Source: Apiotrichum sp. Y4204 (lineage: Eukaryota; Basidiomycota; Tremellomycetes; Trichosporonales; Trichosporonaceae). Taken from it: a stretch of DNA of 64,000 nucleotides. The notes below the pieces were generated by a model, which worked only from the letters and a program-made list of their open reading frames with translations, made no database searches and was not told where the DNA came from. This document shows, piece by piece, positions 10,939-22,131 of this stretch (positions are counted from its first letter, which is position 1; each line of letters opens with the position of its first letter). A program made the translations under genes and the position numbers. The stretch spans positions 496,001 through 560,000 of the forward strand of contig JAMYHL010000026.1 in the NCBI GenBank assembly GCA_025531455.1, read 5' to 3'.

Positions 10939-11707
10939 GAGGGCGCAATCGCAGGCCTGTACTTTCGTCGTGGATCGCGGACGCATACCTCGATCCGACG
11001 CATACCTTGATCTGTAAAGTTTTTAGCCCAGCATTACGCCTTGGCTCCCCTCGAAGTTCTCGCCTGAAACTTGTCATTTCGCTTTTGTTTGCCTCGAAGT
11101 TGTCCCCTCAAATCCTCCCTTGGAATCCCTTTTCGCGGCCCCCCTCGTCCCCCCTTCTTCCGAGTTGCCCAACTTCTCAGATAGTCTCTGTGTAGCATGC
11201 AGCCAGATTCTCTTTTGTCGCTGCCAGACATAATTGGTCATGACGCAGCATTGTCGTTTGACAGAGACAAGCACTGGGCTTGCACTGCCCACAACACGTT
11301 GCGGTAGTTTCAGTGCGCTATGGTGTGCCACATCTGTCAGATGAGAGTAAATACAGTGATATCCGCATACTTGATTGGTCACTCAGAATTTTTCTGGTGA
11401 TCTTGGGCTGTAAGTGAATGGTCAACTAAAGGGACAGGTGAGATGTGTGACAGTCAGAATACTTTAGCTGATCATAGACGCCATAAGCTCGATTAGCCTC
11501 CTCCAGAATGGCTGACCGCCGCGTTGTGGGGGCCAACTCAGCGTTCATGATTCGTCTGAACAGCAGCAAGGTTAAGTTTTCTGGACACGCCGCGTTGGAG
11601 CCATTCCGGAGCGAATATCCGTTAATGATGCACACGCCGTCTGATACTAATGCCTCACTTCTTCACGATGCATTCCATAATTGAATGCAGCCACAAGTCC
11701 ACACGGG
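10939..11707. other. intergenic, no gene recognised
   Basis: 3' flanks of two convergent genes. No feature recognised. Confidence 0.6.
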
Positions 11708-12727
11708 CTACCGGAACACGAACCCGGGATACACAGGGTCGCTGGGATCGATAAAAAAGCTGTGGCGGCCAGTAAGGTGCGCCATCCCCCGGACGCAGGG
11801 CACACACGCCGGGAAAGACGACGGCGACTGCGGCCCGCCAATATCCGTCGCGCGCGCCTCAAACGTGGTGCCGACAATGGAGTGGTGCGTAAGCTTTGTC
11901 CCCTCCTTCATTCTCCCAGCCGCAACGAGGGACGCGACGCGCGCCGCCGTCCCGCTCCCACACGGGGAACGATCGACCGCCCCGTCCGCGAAAACAGTCA
12001 CGTTCCGCTGCTCCACCCCGTCCTTGCCGCCGAGGTCGTCGTAGAAGATCACGCCGTACAGGTCGTATGTCCCGTGGTGTCCCCTCGTCCCGAGCGCAGC
12101 CTTGATCTCTCGCCCGAGGCCCACAAAGTCGTCGTGGTGCGCCTTGGTCACTTCCAGTCCGACAGCCGAAGCAGGGAGAGAAGCGTACACTGCGCCGCCG
12201 AATGAGAGGTCCACCTGCAGCGCGAGGTTCGGGAGCGCGACGGGCACGTCCACCGCGAGTTGGTATGAGGGGACGTTGACAAAGTCGACCGAAGCGACTT
12301 TTCCCTCCGAGACGTTGAGCTGCGCGACGACCCGGCCGGAGGGCACATCAATCGGGACGTCTACGACGCCAGTGCCCCCCGGCGGAGGCTGCACGAGACC
12401 GTGCGCGAATGCCCAGCATCCCAGCGCGATCGTCCCGTGCCCACACGCAGTCGAGAAGCCGTCCTTGTGCCAGAACATGACGCCAAGCACGGCACCCGCG
12501 TCGTTGGGCGGGACGATGAACCCGCCATACATGTCTGCATGCCCGCGGGGCTCATGGACCAGGGTTTGCCGGAGGAGATCGAGCGGATGGTCGGGAGTAG
12601 AGATGACGGTCTTGCGGCGCTCGGCGACGGTCGCGCCCGCGGGCTCACACCCATCTGGAAGCGTGCGCACGATGCGGAACGGCTCGCCGGCCGTGTGCCA
12701 GTCCTCCGTGTCGATCCAGTATGACAT
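11708..12727 (-). CDS. proline racemase family (probable 4-hydroxyproline 2-epimerase)
   Basis: An intronless 339-aa protein starting MSYWIDTEDWHTAGEPFRIV. The open frame extends 40 codons upstream, but that part is low-quality and the family normally begins near this Met. Both catalytic cysteines are present: C95 in the ACGHGT motif and C256 in DRSPCGSGT. Trans-3-hydroxyproline dehydratases replace the second Cys with Thr, so retaining both supports racemase or epimerase chemistry on proline or 4-hydroxyproline through two-base proton abstraction. The C-terminal MAHLTGRHSFFIDPSDPVYPGF matches the family end. Within the window, the amine-oxidising FAD protein at 19127 could act downstream, but this link is only inferred. 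Confidence 0.92.
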   Translation of the reverse strand: MSYWIDTEDWHTAGEPFRIVRTLPDGCEPAGATVAERRKTVISTPDHPLDLLRQTLVHEPRGHADMYGGFIVPPNDAGAVLGVMFWHKDGFSTACGHGTIALGCWAFAHGLVQPPPGGTGVVDVPIDVPSGRVVAQLNVSEGKVASVDFVNVPSYQLAVDVPVALPNLALQVDLSFGGAVYASLPASAVGLEVTKAHHDDFVGLGREIKAALGTRGHHGTYDLYGVIFYDDLGGKDGVEQRNVTVFADGAVDRSPCGSGTAARVASLVAAGRMKEGTKLTHHSIVGTTFEARATDIGGPQSPSSFPACVPCVRGMAHLTGRHSFFIDPSDPVYPGFVFR

Positions 12728-14817
12728 GATTAGAGGTGTGGTGGTTGTGAGAGTGTGGATCGCGGTGTGTGGATCGCGGTGTTGTAGACGTTTGGTGCCC
12801 GAGGCGGCGGCTAGTTGTGCCCACCAGCGGCTAGAGGCCGAGACCATTGCCGAGATAAGAGAGAGTGCTTCACACCTGGGGGAGGACAGTAAAGCAACTC
12901 AGAGCCGCGATGGTCCGTTGATCGCGGACCGACACAGCACCGCCGCGAGGTCGGGACACGAATGCGTGAGGCGCTGAAACATGCTGCGGAGCTTCGGAGC
13001 GGCCCTCGCTCACGATTCGCGTCTTCTTCACCGAAAGCAGGGCTCGGAGTGTTCCGGCCAGAGGTGGGCCACAGGATGAACATGCTGCGAACCCCTCCGA
13101 TGAACTCGCATCCCCCACCCCACCCCACACATTGGTTAGAACTAGTCCGAGACCGCGGTCGCTCGGCTCGTCCTCTCGGAGACATGACAGCACATGGTGG
13201 GATAGTTGGGCTAGATACACTTGGTCGACAGGCTGGAGACCTCGGCCTCCATTGAACAGCCACCTCCACACCTGGAGGTTTGCATCATAGGTGTCGCCTC
13301 GCACCTTACACTTCACGAGCAGGTCCACCACAGTAGCAAAGTCAAACCAAGAACAGGACAGAAAGCATAGGCACAGACCACAAGCAGAACAAGTTCAAAG
13401 GCCGCGAAAGGGAGAAGCAGGAGCTCCTGAATGTGTCATTCTGTGGCCTGTGGCTTACCCAATTTCCGATTCCAGAGCGGGATGCAGCCAGAGTTGCGAC
13501 ACAATGTCTTTGGAGCCATTCTGGACTGTGAAGCAAGTCGCTTCTTTGGGACTGTACGGCTCGATACAAGATTGGCGATGGTTAGAGACGAGAAGAGAGC
13601 CGAGACGCGTATAGCGAGGTGTACATGTATGCATCAGCTGATCGTGATCGACATGATCCAGTATTTGTCAGCCAGGTTCCAGGAATGTGTGGATCATCGG
13701 GGCGGACATCGAGCAACGGCTCCAGTCATCGGAGACGGACGCGAAATGGGACGCGAGCCGGGACGCGAGACGCTGTAATATGCATGTCTGCGTGCTTTCG
13801 GAGCCCCTTCAGGCCCCGCACCTCCACAGTTCCACAGTTCGGGAAGACCCGTCCGTAGCCTGAATGCGGTCCGCGTTCCGCGGTCCGAGAGTCCGAATTC
13901 GGACTGTTGCCACTACCGGCTGCCAAGTCCCTGCCTGTGGCCTGTTGCTCTCGCTGTTTGTGGCGCCGCCATCGCGACCCGACGGCCGATAGACCGACAC
14001 CTGATGGTGGAGGCAAGGAGGGAAACCGTGTTCTCGACCGCCGCTGAGCCAGTAGTGTTTCGTTGACTCGACACGGGCTGCCTGTAAGGTACCGCGGCTC
14101 GATTTCAACTCCTCAAGACTGCAGATTGCCGTGTCCCGACCTTGTCGGCCCACCCGAGTATTGGTGACACAAGTCCAGTCATCAATGTATGCCCACAAGG
14201 TCACAAGTCCCGTCATTTATGAATGCATGTCGGTGCTTGACGGCGATAGTTGCAGCAGCACTGTTGCTCCCAGGCCAGCCAGCCGGCGGCCAAACAGCGC
14301 AATATCGAGTCGAGGCACGCTCGCACTGCGGCTCCGGCCAAGTCTGGCGATGTCCATACTATCCCTTCGATCCAGTCCTCATGGCATGCCAAGCCTTGTG
14401 CCGTTCGGCATCGATGCAGTCTCGGATCTTTCAGGATCTCAGTCGCGAGCTTGACGTCGACGTCGACACCGTGTTCGCGTATCTGAGTTGGAAGACTATT
14501 CGCGACATGCCTCCACCAGCCGCATCCAGTCTGTCACCCGCGCATATCCAAGTAACCGACACGGTACTCTGAACTCGCCGAGTTCCGTAGTGTCGCCCAT
14601 GATCGCCCAGTGGCCAGTGGGCCAGAGGTGTCAACAGGGTCAAGCCACCAACTCCACCTCCAAGGCTTTCTGAGTCAGCCTCGTCTCGCTTCACAGTCCC
14701 GGGTGCTTGGCTGTATTATTTTGATCCACTTCGGACGTCCGTTATTTTTCTTGCGATTCATATATATCGCGATGCGCGTTGGAAGAACACCATCAACCAC
14801 AATCTTTCACCACTGCG
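12728..14817. other. 2-kb region without a recognisable gene
   Basis: No coherent coding frame. Contains a perfect 16-bp palindrome, AGTCCGAATTCGGACT, at 13890-13905 and a smaller one, GAACTCG-C-CGAGTTC, at 14571-14585. The end is the promoter of the MFS gene. Confidence 0.55.
14759..14767 (+). promoter_or_regulatory. TATA box of MFS gene
   Basis: CATATATAT about 55 bp before the ATG at 14818. Confidence 0.45.
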
Positions 14818-16738
14818 ATGCAAGCTCCATCGTCCACAATGTCCCCCCGGGACCCCGACAATCCTCATCCGCATCCCCACTCCCGACCCCGCACGCCCCG
14901 CACCCCGAGAAGCATGACGCCGCACGGCGGCGCGTCCCCGCTGGACCTCTCTCGCGCGCGGTCAGCCACTTCCGTGCGCTCGATGCAGTCCTCGATCGGG
15001 CTAGCCGCCGAGCCTGATCCCCCACGACCGGGCGACCCCGAGTTGCCGCTCTCCGGTGCGCCGCTCGATGTGGGCCCACCGCCAGACGGCGGACGCGACG
15101 CGTGGCTCTGCGTCACGGGCACATTTCTTCAACTCTTCTGCGTTTTTGGTCTCCGTGAGCATTCCGGGACGATGGGCGGTGACTGACCCGCCAGTAACCT
15201 CTGCTGGACAGCTGCAGTCGTACTACATCGACCACCAGCTCAAGGGATACACCAAGGCACAGATCGCGTGAGTCACCGATCTGATGGTGGGAACTTTGGG
15301 GGAGTAACCTTCCGGGCGATTCCGAGCGTTCAAACCTTCCCACACGGGCTGCCCCGCTTCGCTCGTGTTGTTACTGACCGCCAGGTGGATTAGCTCTATC
15401 CAGCCGCTCATGGTCTTCGGGTGGGCAATCTGGACGGGCCGGTACTTTGACGTGCACGGCGCGCGCCTTCTTGCGTGGAGCGGCACGTTCATGGCGACGC
15501 TGGCAGTCATGGGCATGGCGCGTGAGTTTGAAGATGCGTATGGGTCATGTGCTGACCTCAGTCTCGTCCAAGTATTGGCAGTTCCTGCTCTCGCACATGT
15601 GCTTTGGTATCGCGGGCACGCTCATCTACTCGCCCGCGACGGCTGTCGCCGGACACTGGTTCCTCAAGAAACGCAGCACGGCCGTGGGTATCATCGTCGC
15701 GGGCTCGGGCCTCGGCGGCGTCATCTACCCGATCATGATCAAGGAATTGCTGGAGATGCAGTGTGAGTTCCAACGTTGGTGTAGTTGCACGTGTCGCTGA
15801 CAGCAGCCTTCCGCAACACGATGCTCATCATCATGTGCTTCAACGTCGCGCTCATGGTCCCCGCTTGTTTCTGGGTCAAGGCCCGCCTTCCTCCGCGCCA
15901 CCCGCCACCGCTCAAAGCGTTCAAAGGGCCTTGGAAGGAGCCGCGCTATCTCTTCCTCTGCATCGGTGTCGCCTCGTATGGCTTCAAGTGAGTGGAGGAG
16001 AAACGGCCACTTGGGGATTGTCAGGCCACTAACAAAGAGCATCCTCACCCCGTACTTTAATGCCTCCAACCTTGCCGTGTCGAACAACCAGTCCCAGACA
16101 ATTGTAGACTACTCCGTCGCGATCCTCCAGGCGGGCAGTTTCGTCGGGCGTGTCCTGGCGGGCGTGTTGGCGGACAGATTCGGCGTGTGGAACGTCTTTG
16201 GCACAATCCCCTTCCTCACCTCGATCACAATGTTTGCCTTTTGGGTCGCCTCGCCCATCGGCCTCGCGCCTACCCTCCTCGGACAGATTCTCTACGGTAT
16301 CTGGTCGGGAGGGTGGTTTACACTCGCCGCCGCCGCCACGGCCGCAATCTCGCCAACGTCCGAGATTGGCATGCGCATCGGCATGATGTGGAACACGATG
16401 GCTATCCCTGCCCTCATCGGCCCCGTTATCAGCGGACGTGAGTACATCAGTTATACCTGATAACTAACAGGCCAGAGCTCATCACGGTCGCCGGCGACAA
16501 GTTCAAGTACGCGGGCATCTTTACGGGCTGCACCTTCCTCATCTCTGGTTTCTTCACTGTCGGCCCGCCGCTGTGGGTCTTTGTTCGCCGCGTGTTCGGC
16601 TGCCCTGCGCAAACCGACGACGCGGTCAGCATCGAGCAGGCGATTACACCGGCCACGATGCAGTCGGACGGCAAGACGGTCGTCGAGGAGATGACGGAGG
16701 ATATAGAGAAGGAGGGCAGGAGGGTGGATATCAACTGA
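14818..16738 (+). CDS. MFS transporter, monocarboxylate-transporter-like (MCH type)
   Basis: Predicted 530 aa from seven exons: 14818-15154, 15195-15267, 15385-15521, 15562-15762, 15804-15987, 16040-16437 and 16476-16738. One intron is 117 nt; the others are 38-52 nt. A long Pro/Arg/Ser-rich cytosolic N-terminus precedes DAWLCVTGTFLQLFCVFGL, which is the start of TM1 in fungal monocarboxylate-porter homologues. Further signatures are SAGQLQSYYIDHQL and, in the second half, GSFVGRVLAGVLADRFG, the MFS loop motif. The gene encodes about 12 membrane spans. Fungal MCH proteins are often not true monocarboxylate carriers (some move riboflavin), so the substrate is open. An alternative acceptor at 15806 changes one residue. 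Confidence 0.9.
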
Positions 16739-17386
16739 GCGGACGGGATGGGATGGTGGTCGTGATCTGACTGATCTGAGGCTTTGGGTCTCTCTACGAG
16801 GATGTTGTCAAGAATAGAACCTGGTCATATAATAGTAGACATTCCACACTGTATTCTATTGGTGTTGAGCATGTATTCAACTCGCTCGTGCGATGTTGCC
16901 GATGGTGCTCGTAGCTCGTAGCCTCGTTTGACGTTGCCATGTGCAGAGGTAACTTGCCATATTGCGATGAGTGGAGATTGTCGATTGTTGAGATTGTGTT
17001 TGTCGAGATTTGTGTTTGTCATGCAGATGTCTCGCGTCTCGGCGACTCCGTCTCTTGTGTCTCGCGTCTCGCGTCTCGCTTCGCTTGGTTGGGTGGCAAA
17101 CTTCCGCATTTCCGGCAAGGATGGCTGCACATGACGTCTTTTGGAGCGTTGTCCGGAAACGAGACACCACACGAACAACATCTGCATCACAACCCCTGCA
17201 ACCCACACAACTCGATCCTTGTCTTTGTCAACATCCACCTACTGCTTGATCATCATCGCTTCGCTTATCACCCGCTCGCTGCGAGTATTCATTCTCCGCA
17301 TCTGCGATCCACTATAAATTGACACCGTTGAGCATCCATCTCCTCAGCGAATCCATCACCCAAGCACCCCACGACCACACCCAATT
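16739..17386. other. intergenic, promoter of reductase gene
   Basis: No gene. Contains a degenerate GTCTCGCGTCTCG tandem near 17027-17085 and a TATA box at 17313-17319. Confidence 0.6.
17313..17319 (+). promoter_or_regulatory. TATA box of SDR-like gene
   Basis: TATAAAT about 70 bp before the ATG at 17387. Confidence 0.45.
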
Positions 17387-18511
17387 ATGAAAGTCCTCAT
17401 CCTCGGCGCAAGCGGTAAGCCCCGCCGCCGCTCCACCTGACACCAGGCTTCATCGGCAGCTCAGCCTCACACGCGTTCGTGCGTGCCGGCCACATCGTGT
17501 GGGGCCAGACACGATCCACCGCCACGGCCGACGAGTTCGGCACACACGAGGTGTTGCCCGTCGTGTGCGACCCGCACTCGGACGAGGGCCAGAAGGTGTG
17601 GGCTGCCGTAGCCAAAGATGTGGATGTGTGTGCGTAGGCCCCGGGAGGTTTTTGCTGCTAATTGGCTCACTCCCAGTGGTGGACTGCCTGGCGGCCGCAG
17701 GACCCGAGAAGGCCCTGGCCATCTTCGACACGTTCAAGGACGCGGTCGCGGGCCGTCCGGAGGGCGCGCCGCTTCCGACATATGTGTACTGCAGCGGGCA
17801 CTACGTGATGGCGCGAGGGTACGGCGGGCTCGGAGCGTGGACGGACGAGCGGCAGCCGGCCGACGCGCCCGTGAACAAGGGCACGATCTGGCGCGAGAAG
17901 ATTGAGATACCGATCCTGCAGTCCGACGAGGTGAATGGCGTGGTGGTCCGCCCTACGTGTCTGTACGGCAAGTCTGGGTCGTACTTCGGGTTGTACCACT
18001 TTGAACCGGCCATCAAGGCGCTGCAGAATGGGCAAAAGACGTTTGAGAGTATTTGTTCGGCAAACGGAAAGATTTCGACGATTCACGCAGACGATCTCGC
18101 AGACCTCTTTGTCCGCGTCGCTGAGCTCGGGGGAATCTGCCGCGGACAGGTGTTTGTCGCCTCCAACCCGTCCACCGACAACATCCGCGACGTGCTGGAT
18201 GGCATCGTGCGCGTCTCGAGCCTCGAGGGGTGGAAGGGCCGTGAACCAGCTGACGGTGAGCTTTACATAACTCACTTGCCTCTGGAGCGTGGCTTCAAAT
18301 GCTAACTCATTCCCAGCGTACGAAGTCGCGTGGGTCACACCGATCCTGCAGAAACCGACACTCGCCCAGGCGCTCACGGGGTGGGTGCCCCGCAAGATGG
18401 GCCTGTCGGACGGCATCGATGTCTACTGGGTGCGTGTTCCATTTCTCGTTGCACTGACGCCAGCACGCGTACCTCTCCTCCGTCAAGCAGCAGACCAAGG
18501 CGGACCTCTGA
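17387..18511 (+). CDS. NAD(P)-dependent epimerase/reductase, extended/atypical SDR
   Basis: Predicted 316 aa from five exons: 17387-17414, 17447-17629, 17677-18255, 18317-18429 and 18464-18511. The N-terminus MKVLILGASGFIGSSAS is a Rossmann dinucleotide-binding motif (G-x-x-G-x-x-G) interrupted by a 32-nt intron. Later YVYCSGHYVM and VVRPTCLYGKSGSYFG occupy the positions of the active-site Tyr region and the substrate-side PxxxYG loop of epimerase-type SDRs. The usual Y-x3-K is not seen in clean form, which suggests an atypical, perhaps redox-only member. IHADDLADLF is a typical SDR surface motif. The substrate is unknown. Confidence 0.88.
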
Positions 18512-19126
18512 GCGCTCTGAGACTGTACTTCGTATTGATGACTGGCGTGTCATATAGTATGAACTGTTATCCCATCGATGCTCGCATTCCTCGACAGGGG
18601 TAGGTAAGAAGACGTTTGTGTGCTCCTGCATATGGCGCGGCTACTGAACCTCCACTGTATTGTAGCTTGAAGCGCGAGGACTTGGCGCGCTCCGAGGCAT
18701 TCAAACTGAGGTGTACTGTAGCCAGTCATACATGTTTGCGAGCCCCAACCGTCTATCGGTACCAGGCGGACAGGCTACATGGGCCCACATGAACTGTAAC
18801 ATGGACCTCATTACCTCTTATCCATAGTAGACGGAGCATTCATCATGTATGGACACAGATTGAGCCAGACAAGTCGTGAATGGCATGATTCCATCGACGG
18901 TGGAAGATGCCGACAGGATGCCGGAGTGCGGGGTCGAGTGCGGAGTCTCCGACACGAGCCGACTACGAGTCGGCCATTAAGAATGCAGCACGGGAATCAG
19001 CCAAGTAGCCGCCGAGAAGTCGGCAGACAATGCCAATGCCCAATGCAGTGGTATTAAGCCAACATCGATGCATGGATATATCAACAGTGCTCTCACCACA
19101 GCTACCCAGCACATCTACAGCGCACC
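18512..19126. other. intergenic, promoter of FAD oxidoreductase
   Basis: No gene. Contains a perfect inverted repeat, GCCGACT-ACG-AGTCGGC, at 18958-18974, about 150 bp before the FAD gene's ATG. Confidence 0.6.
18958..18974. promoter_or_regulatory. inverted repeat upstream of FAD oxidoreductase
   Basis: Two 7-bp arms, GCCGACT and AGTCGGC, around ACG. The symmetry and the position in a promoter suggest a dimeric regulator site; the factor is unknown. Confidence 0.3.
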
Positions 19127-20585
19127 ATGTCCTCTCCCAGCTCCAAGGAAGTCGTCATCATCGGCGGCGGCATCATCGGCCTCTGCACGGCCTACTACCT
19201 CCTCTCGACCTCAGACGTACGCGTGACGATCATCGAGAATGTGTCGGTCGCGTACGGCGCCTCGTCCCGCGCAGCAGGCTTCATCGGCGGCGGCGCTGCC
19301 TGGCACAAGGAGGGCAACCAGGCGCTCGCGGCGCTCTCGTGGGCGGCGTTCGAGGAGCTCGCTGCGAAATTTGACGGCGGAAAATCTTACGGATACCGCC
19401 ACTGCGCGGTCACCGGCGTGCGCGTCGGAAAGGGCCAGGACGAGATGCACTCGTACCGCCAGCTTCCCGGGGGTACCGCCGCAACCAGTAGCAGGGTGCC
19501 GTGGTACAATGGCGAGAGCGTGAACATTGATGTGTCTGGGCGCGCGGCCCAGCTGTGAGTGTTGTTTTCAATGTAGAATTCAGCTGAGACCAGGGATCCT
19601 GCTGCGTTCTGCGCACGGATTCACGCCGAAGCGACGCGTCTCGGACTGCGCACGCTCATTGCCCAGCCGTTCCGGCGGCGCGGCAAGGTCCTCGAGACGA
19701 GCGCCGGGATGGTGCCGTACGACCGGCTGCTCATCGCTGCCGGGCCGTGGTCCGCGGACGTGTGCCAGACCCTCAACCTTCCCCGTGTCCCTGTCGGCAG
19801 TCTGCCGGGTACACACGTCGTCCTTGCCCCCGGGCGTCTGCCGGAGGGGTACGACGGTGTGCCTGCCGAATCGCTCATGTGCGGGATTGGCGCCGCGGAG
19901 GGCGAGGACATCGCCGCGACCGTCACGGCGGGCGGGGTGTCCGGCGAGCTGTCCGATGAAGAAAGGCAGCGCGGGTGGACGAGGACGATCGAGTATTTCC
20001 CGTAGGTGGAAAGCAGGACGTTCAGGAGCTGACGGAAAGCCGCCCCGACGGCACAGTGTACGCTGCGGGCGAGAATGCCATCCCCGCCGCGATTGGGGAC
20101 GCGGGCATCGACTCGCGGGTGAACCGTCTTCCCGTGAGCTCGCGCGACGTGTACCGCCTCGTGGACGGCGATCTCGTCGGGCGTATGCTGCGTGCCAGCG
20201 CGTTCGTCTCCCCCGCACTAGACATCAAGCGCGGCGCGACGCTCCTCAAGGCTGATGTAAGTCGCGAGTCGCTCACACTCGGCGTGTTCCAGGTGCTCCC
20301 CATGCTGACGACAGTTCTGTTTCCGGCCAGTGACGGAGGACACGATGCCCGTGCTCGGCGAGTGGGCGCGCGACGTGTTCGTCGCTGCGGGCCACGGGCC
20401 ATGGTGCGTAATGTGCGAATGGGCTAGACTGACCTCACAGGGGAATCACACTCGCCCCGGGAACTGGCATCGTCATGGCCGAGCTCATCCTCGCCGACCT
20501 CGAGGGCACACTGCCAAAAGACGTGCGTCTCAGTACAGACATTAGCGGGCTGTCGCCGTTCCGCTTCCGTCGTGCGCGTCTCTAG
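19127..20585 (+). CDS. FAD-dependent oxidoreductase, DAO superfamily (Tda3-like)
   Basis: Predicted 428 aa from five exons: 19127-19554, 19594-20001, 20040-20256, 20315-20403 and 20441-20585; introns are 37-58 nt. The N-terminal VVIIGGGIIGLCTAYYL is the FAD ADP-binding motif, followed by SVAYGASSRAAGFIGGGAAWH, a pattern seen in Tda3-type members of the D-amino-acid-oxidase/sarcosine-oxidase superfamily. LIAAGPWSADV and, near the C-terminus, CFRPVTEDTMPVLGEW with GHGPWGITLAPGTG complete the FAD and substrate domain signatures. It probably oxidises an amine or amino acid. No peroxisomal SKL ends the protein (last residues RARL). It is shorter than many Tda3 proteins. Confidence 0.9.
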
Positions 20586-21060
20586 AAAGCTTGTACGGGA
20601 TGCATTGGGCTTTGGGTTTCTGCGGACGACGAGGTGTACATGAGTGCATGTGTAGATGGGGATTGAGAGGGCAGCAGTTGTCAGTTTCTCATGCCGGCTA
20701 CTTCTCCGACTCGAGCACAGTCAGGTGTCTCGGCAATTTTCGGCCTTGTTGCCGGTCCAGAGAGATCTGTTCTCGAGCTCGTCGTTTCCCACAGCGAGCA
20801 TGCGCAATCCCGATGCGACGCTGAGAATGTGAGAATACATGCTGTCGTGCTCTGTAGCTAGTGCAAGTAGATGTCGACTCGCGACAGGAATGGAGCTGCT
20901 GAGATGAGACCATTCCGGGTGTGTTCTGCTTGCTCAGCATGGTCTCGAGATCGGCTTTTCGGCTGTGCTGGTGACGTCGTTTCGCCAACCTCAAGTCAAT
21001 TCAAAACAGCGCTTTCTCAACCCGCCATTCCATCCACTACTTCCCTTCCCACACTTCACG
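20586..21060. other. intergenic
   Basis: 3' flank of the FAD gene and promoter of the nitronate monooxygenase gene. Nothing else seen. Confidence 0.6.
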
Positions 21061-22131
21061 ATGCCACCCTCCAACTTCCTCCAGCGCGTGGGGATCAAGT
21101 ACCCGATCATCCAGGCGCCGATGGCGGGCACCGCGACGCCGGCAATGGCGGCGGCAGTGTCGAACGCGGGCGGGCTCGGGTCCATCGGCATCGGTGCCGC
21201 GACGGCAGCCAAGGCGCGCACGATGATCCAAGAAACAAAAAAGCTCACCGACAAGCCGTACAATGTCAACGTTTTCGTGCATGTCGATCCGCAGCCCGAC
21301 CCGGCCCGTGACAAGGCGTGGATCGACTTTCTCCGCCCCGAGTTTGCAAAGTTTGGCGGCGAGCCCCCCGCCTCCCTCGCGACAGTGTACCAGAGCTTCG
21401 CGACGGCCAAGGACGTCGTCGCCGTGCTCCTCGAGGAAAAGCCCCCGGTCGTGAGCTTCCACTTTGGCCTGCCCCCTCCGGACGTCATCAAGTCTCTTAA
21501 GGAGTATGGCGCGACGCTCCTCGCGACGGCGACGAGCGTGGAGGAAGCGCGAGCGATCGAGGCGGCGGGCGTCGACGCCATCGTCGCGCAGGGCATCGAG
21601 GCGGGCGGCCACCGCGGAATGTTTGACCAGCACGCGCCCGACGACCAGCTCGGCATGTTTGCGCTTACGCGCCTCCTTGTGCGCCACGTGAACATTCCCG
21701 TCATTTCCGCGGGAGGGATCATGGACGGCGCGGGCATCCGTGCCGTGCTCGACATTGGGGCGGCGGCCGCGCAGCTCGGCACGGCGTTTGTTGCGTGTCC
21801 CGAGTCGGACGCAGACGAGGGATACCGCAAGGCGCTGACGGGGCCAGCGGCGTATCACACGCGCCTGGTGGACATTGTCTCTGGACGCCCTGCGCGCACG
21901 CTCGCGAGCCGCTGGACCGAGATTGCCGCCGCGGGAAACACAAAGGCAGCGGCGTACCCCAACGCATACGATATCGGCAAGCAGATCAACGCGCTCGCAA
22001 AGTCCAAGGGGGACACGTCGTATGGCGCGTACTGGTCCGGACAGGGCGCGCCGCTCGTGCGCCCCATGCCGGCGGCGCAGCTCGTTGAGACTCTGGTCAA
22101 GGAGCTCGAGGAGCCCCGCGCGAAGATTTAG
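21061..22131 (+). CDS. nitronate monooxygenase (2-nitropropane dioxygenase family)
   Basis: An intronless 356-aa TIM-barrel flavoprotein. PIIQAPMAG at residues 15-23 is the FMN-binding start typical of class I nitronate monooxygenases, and GIEAGGHRG carries the putative catalytic His184. The second phosphate-binding segment, VISAGGIMDGAGIRAVLDIGAAAAQLGTAFV, matches the family. It oxidises alkyl nitronates such as propionate 3-nitronate to carbonyls and nitrite, usually as detoxification of plant or fungal nitro toxins. The frame is open upstream of ATG 21061, but the chosen Met follows a pyrimidine-rich leader and gives the standard family N-terminus. Confidence 0.94.
   Translation: MPPSNFLQRVGIKYPIIQAPMAGTATPAMAAAVSNAGGLGSIGIGAATAAKARTMIQETKKLTDKPYNVNVFVHVDPQPDPARDKAWIDFLRPEFAKFGGEPPASLATVYQSFATAKDVVAVLLEEKPPVVSFHFGLPPPDVIKSLKEYGATLLATATSVEEARAIEAAGVDAIVAQGIEAGGHRGMFDQHAPDDQLGMFALTRLLVRHVNIPVISAGGIMDGAGIRAVLDIGAAAAQLGTAFVACPESDADEGYRKALTGPAAYHTRLVDIVSGRPARTLASRWTEIAAAGNTKAAAYPNAYDIGKQINALAKSKGDTSYGAYWSGQGAPLVRPMPAAQLVETLVKELEEPRAKI

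Noticed and set aside
10941..11017. continuation of the secreted-protein first frame to a stop at 11017
   Set aside because: Loses cysteine pattern and coding bias after 10780; the alternate frame is the coherent one.
12102..12977. 291-codon open frame on the plus strand
   Set aside because: Antisense to the proline racemase gene, low-complexity Ser/Arg/Thr translation.
17499..18305. uninterrupted 268-codon frame in the SDR gene
   Set aside because: It reads through the introns at 17630-17676 and 18256-18316 and lacks the Rossmann N-terminus; the spliced model is better.
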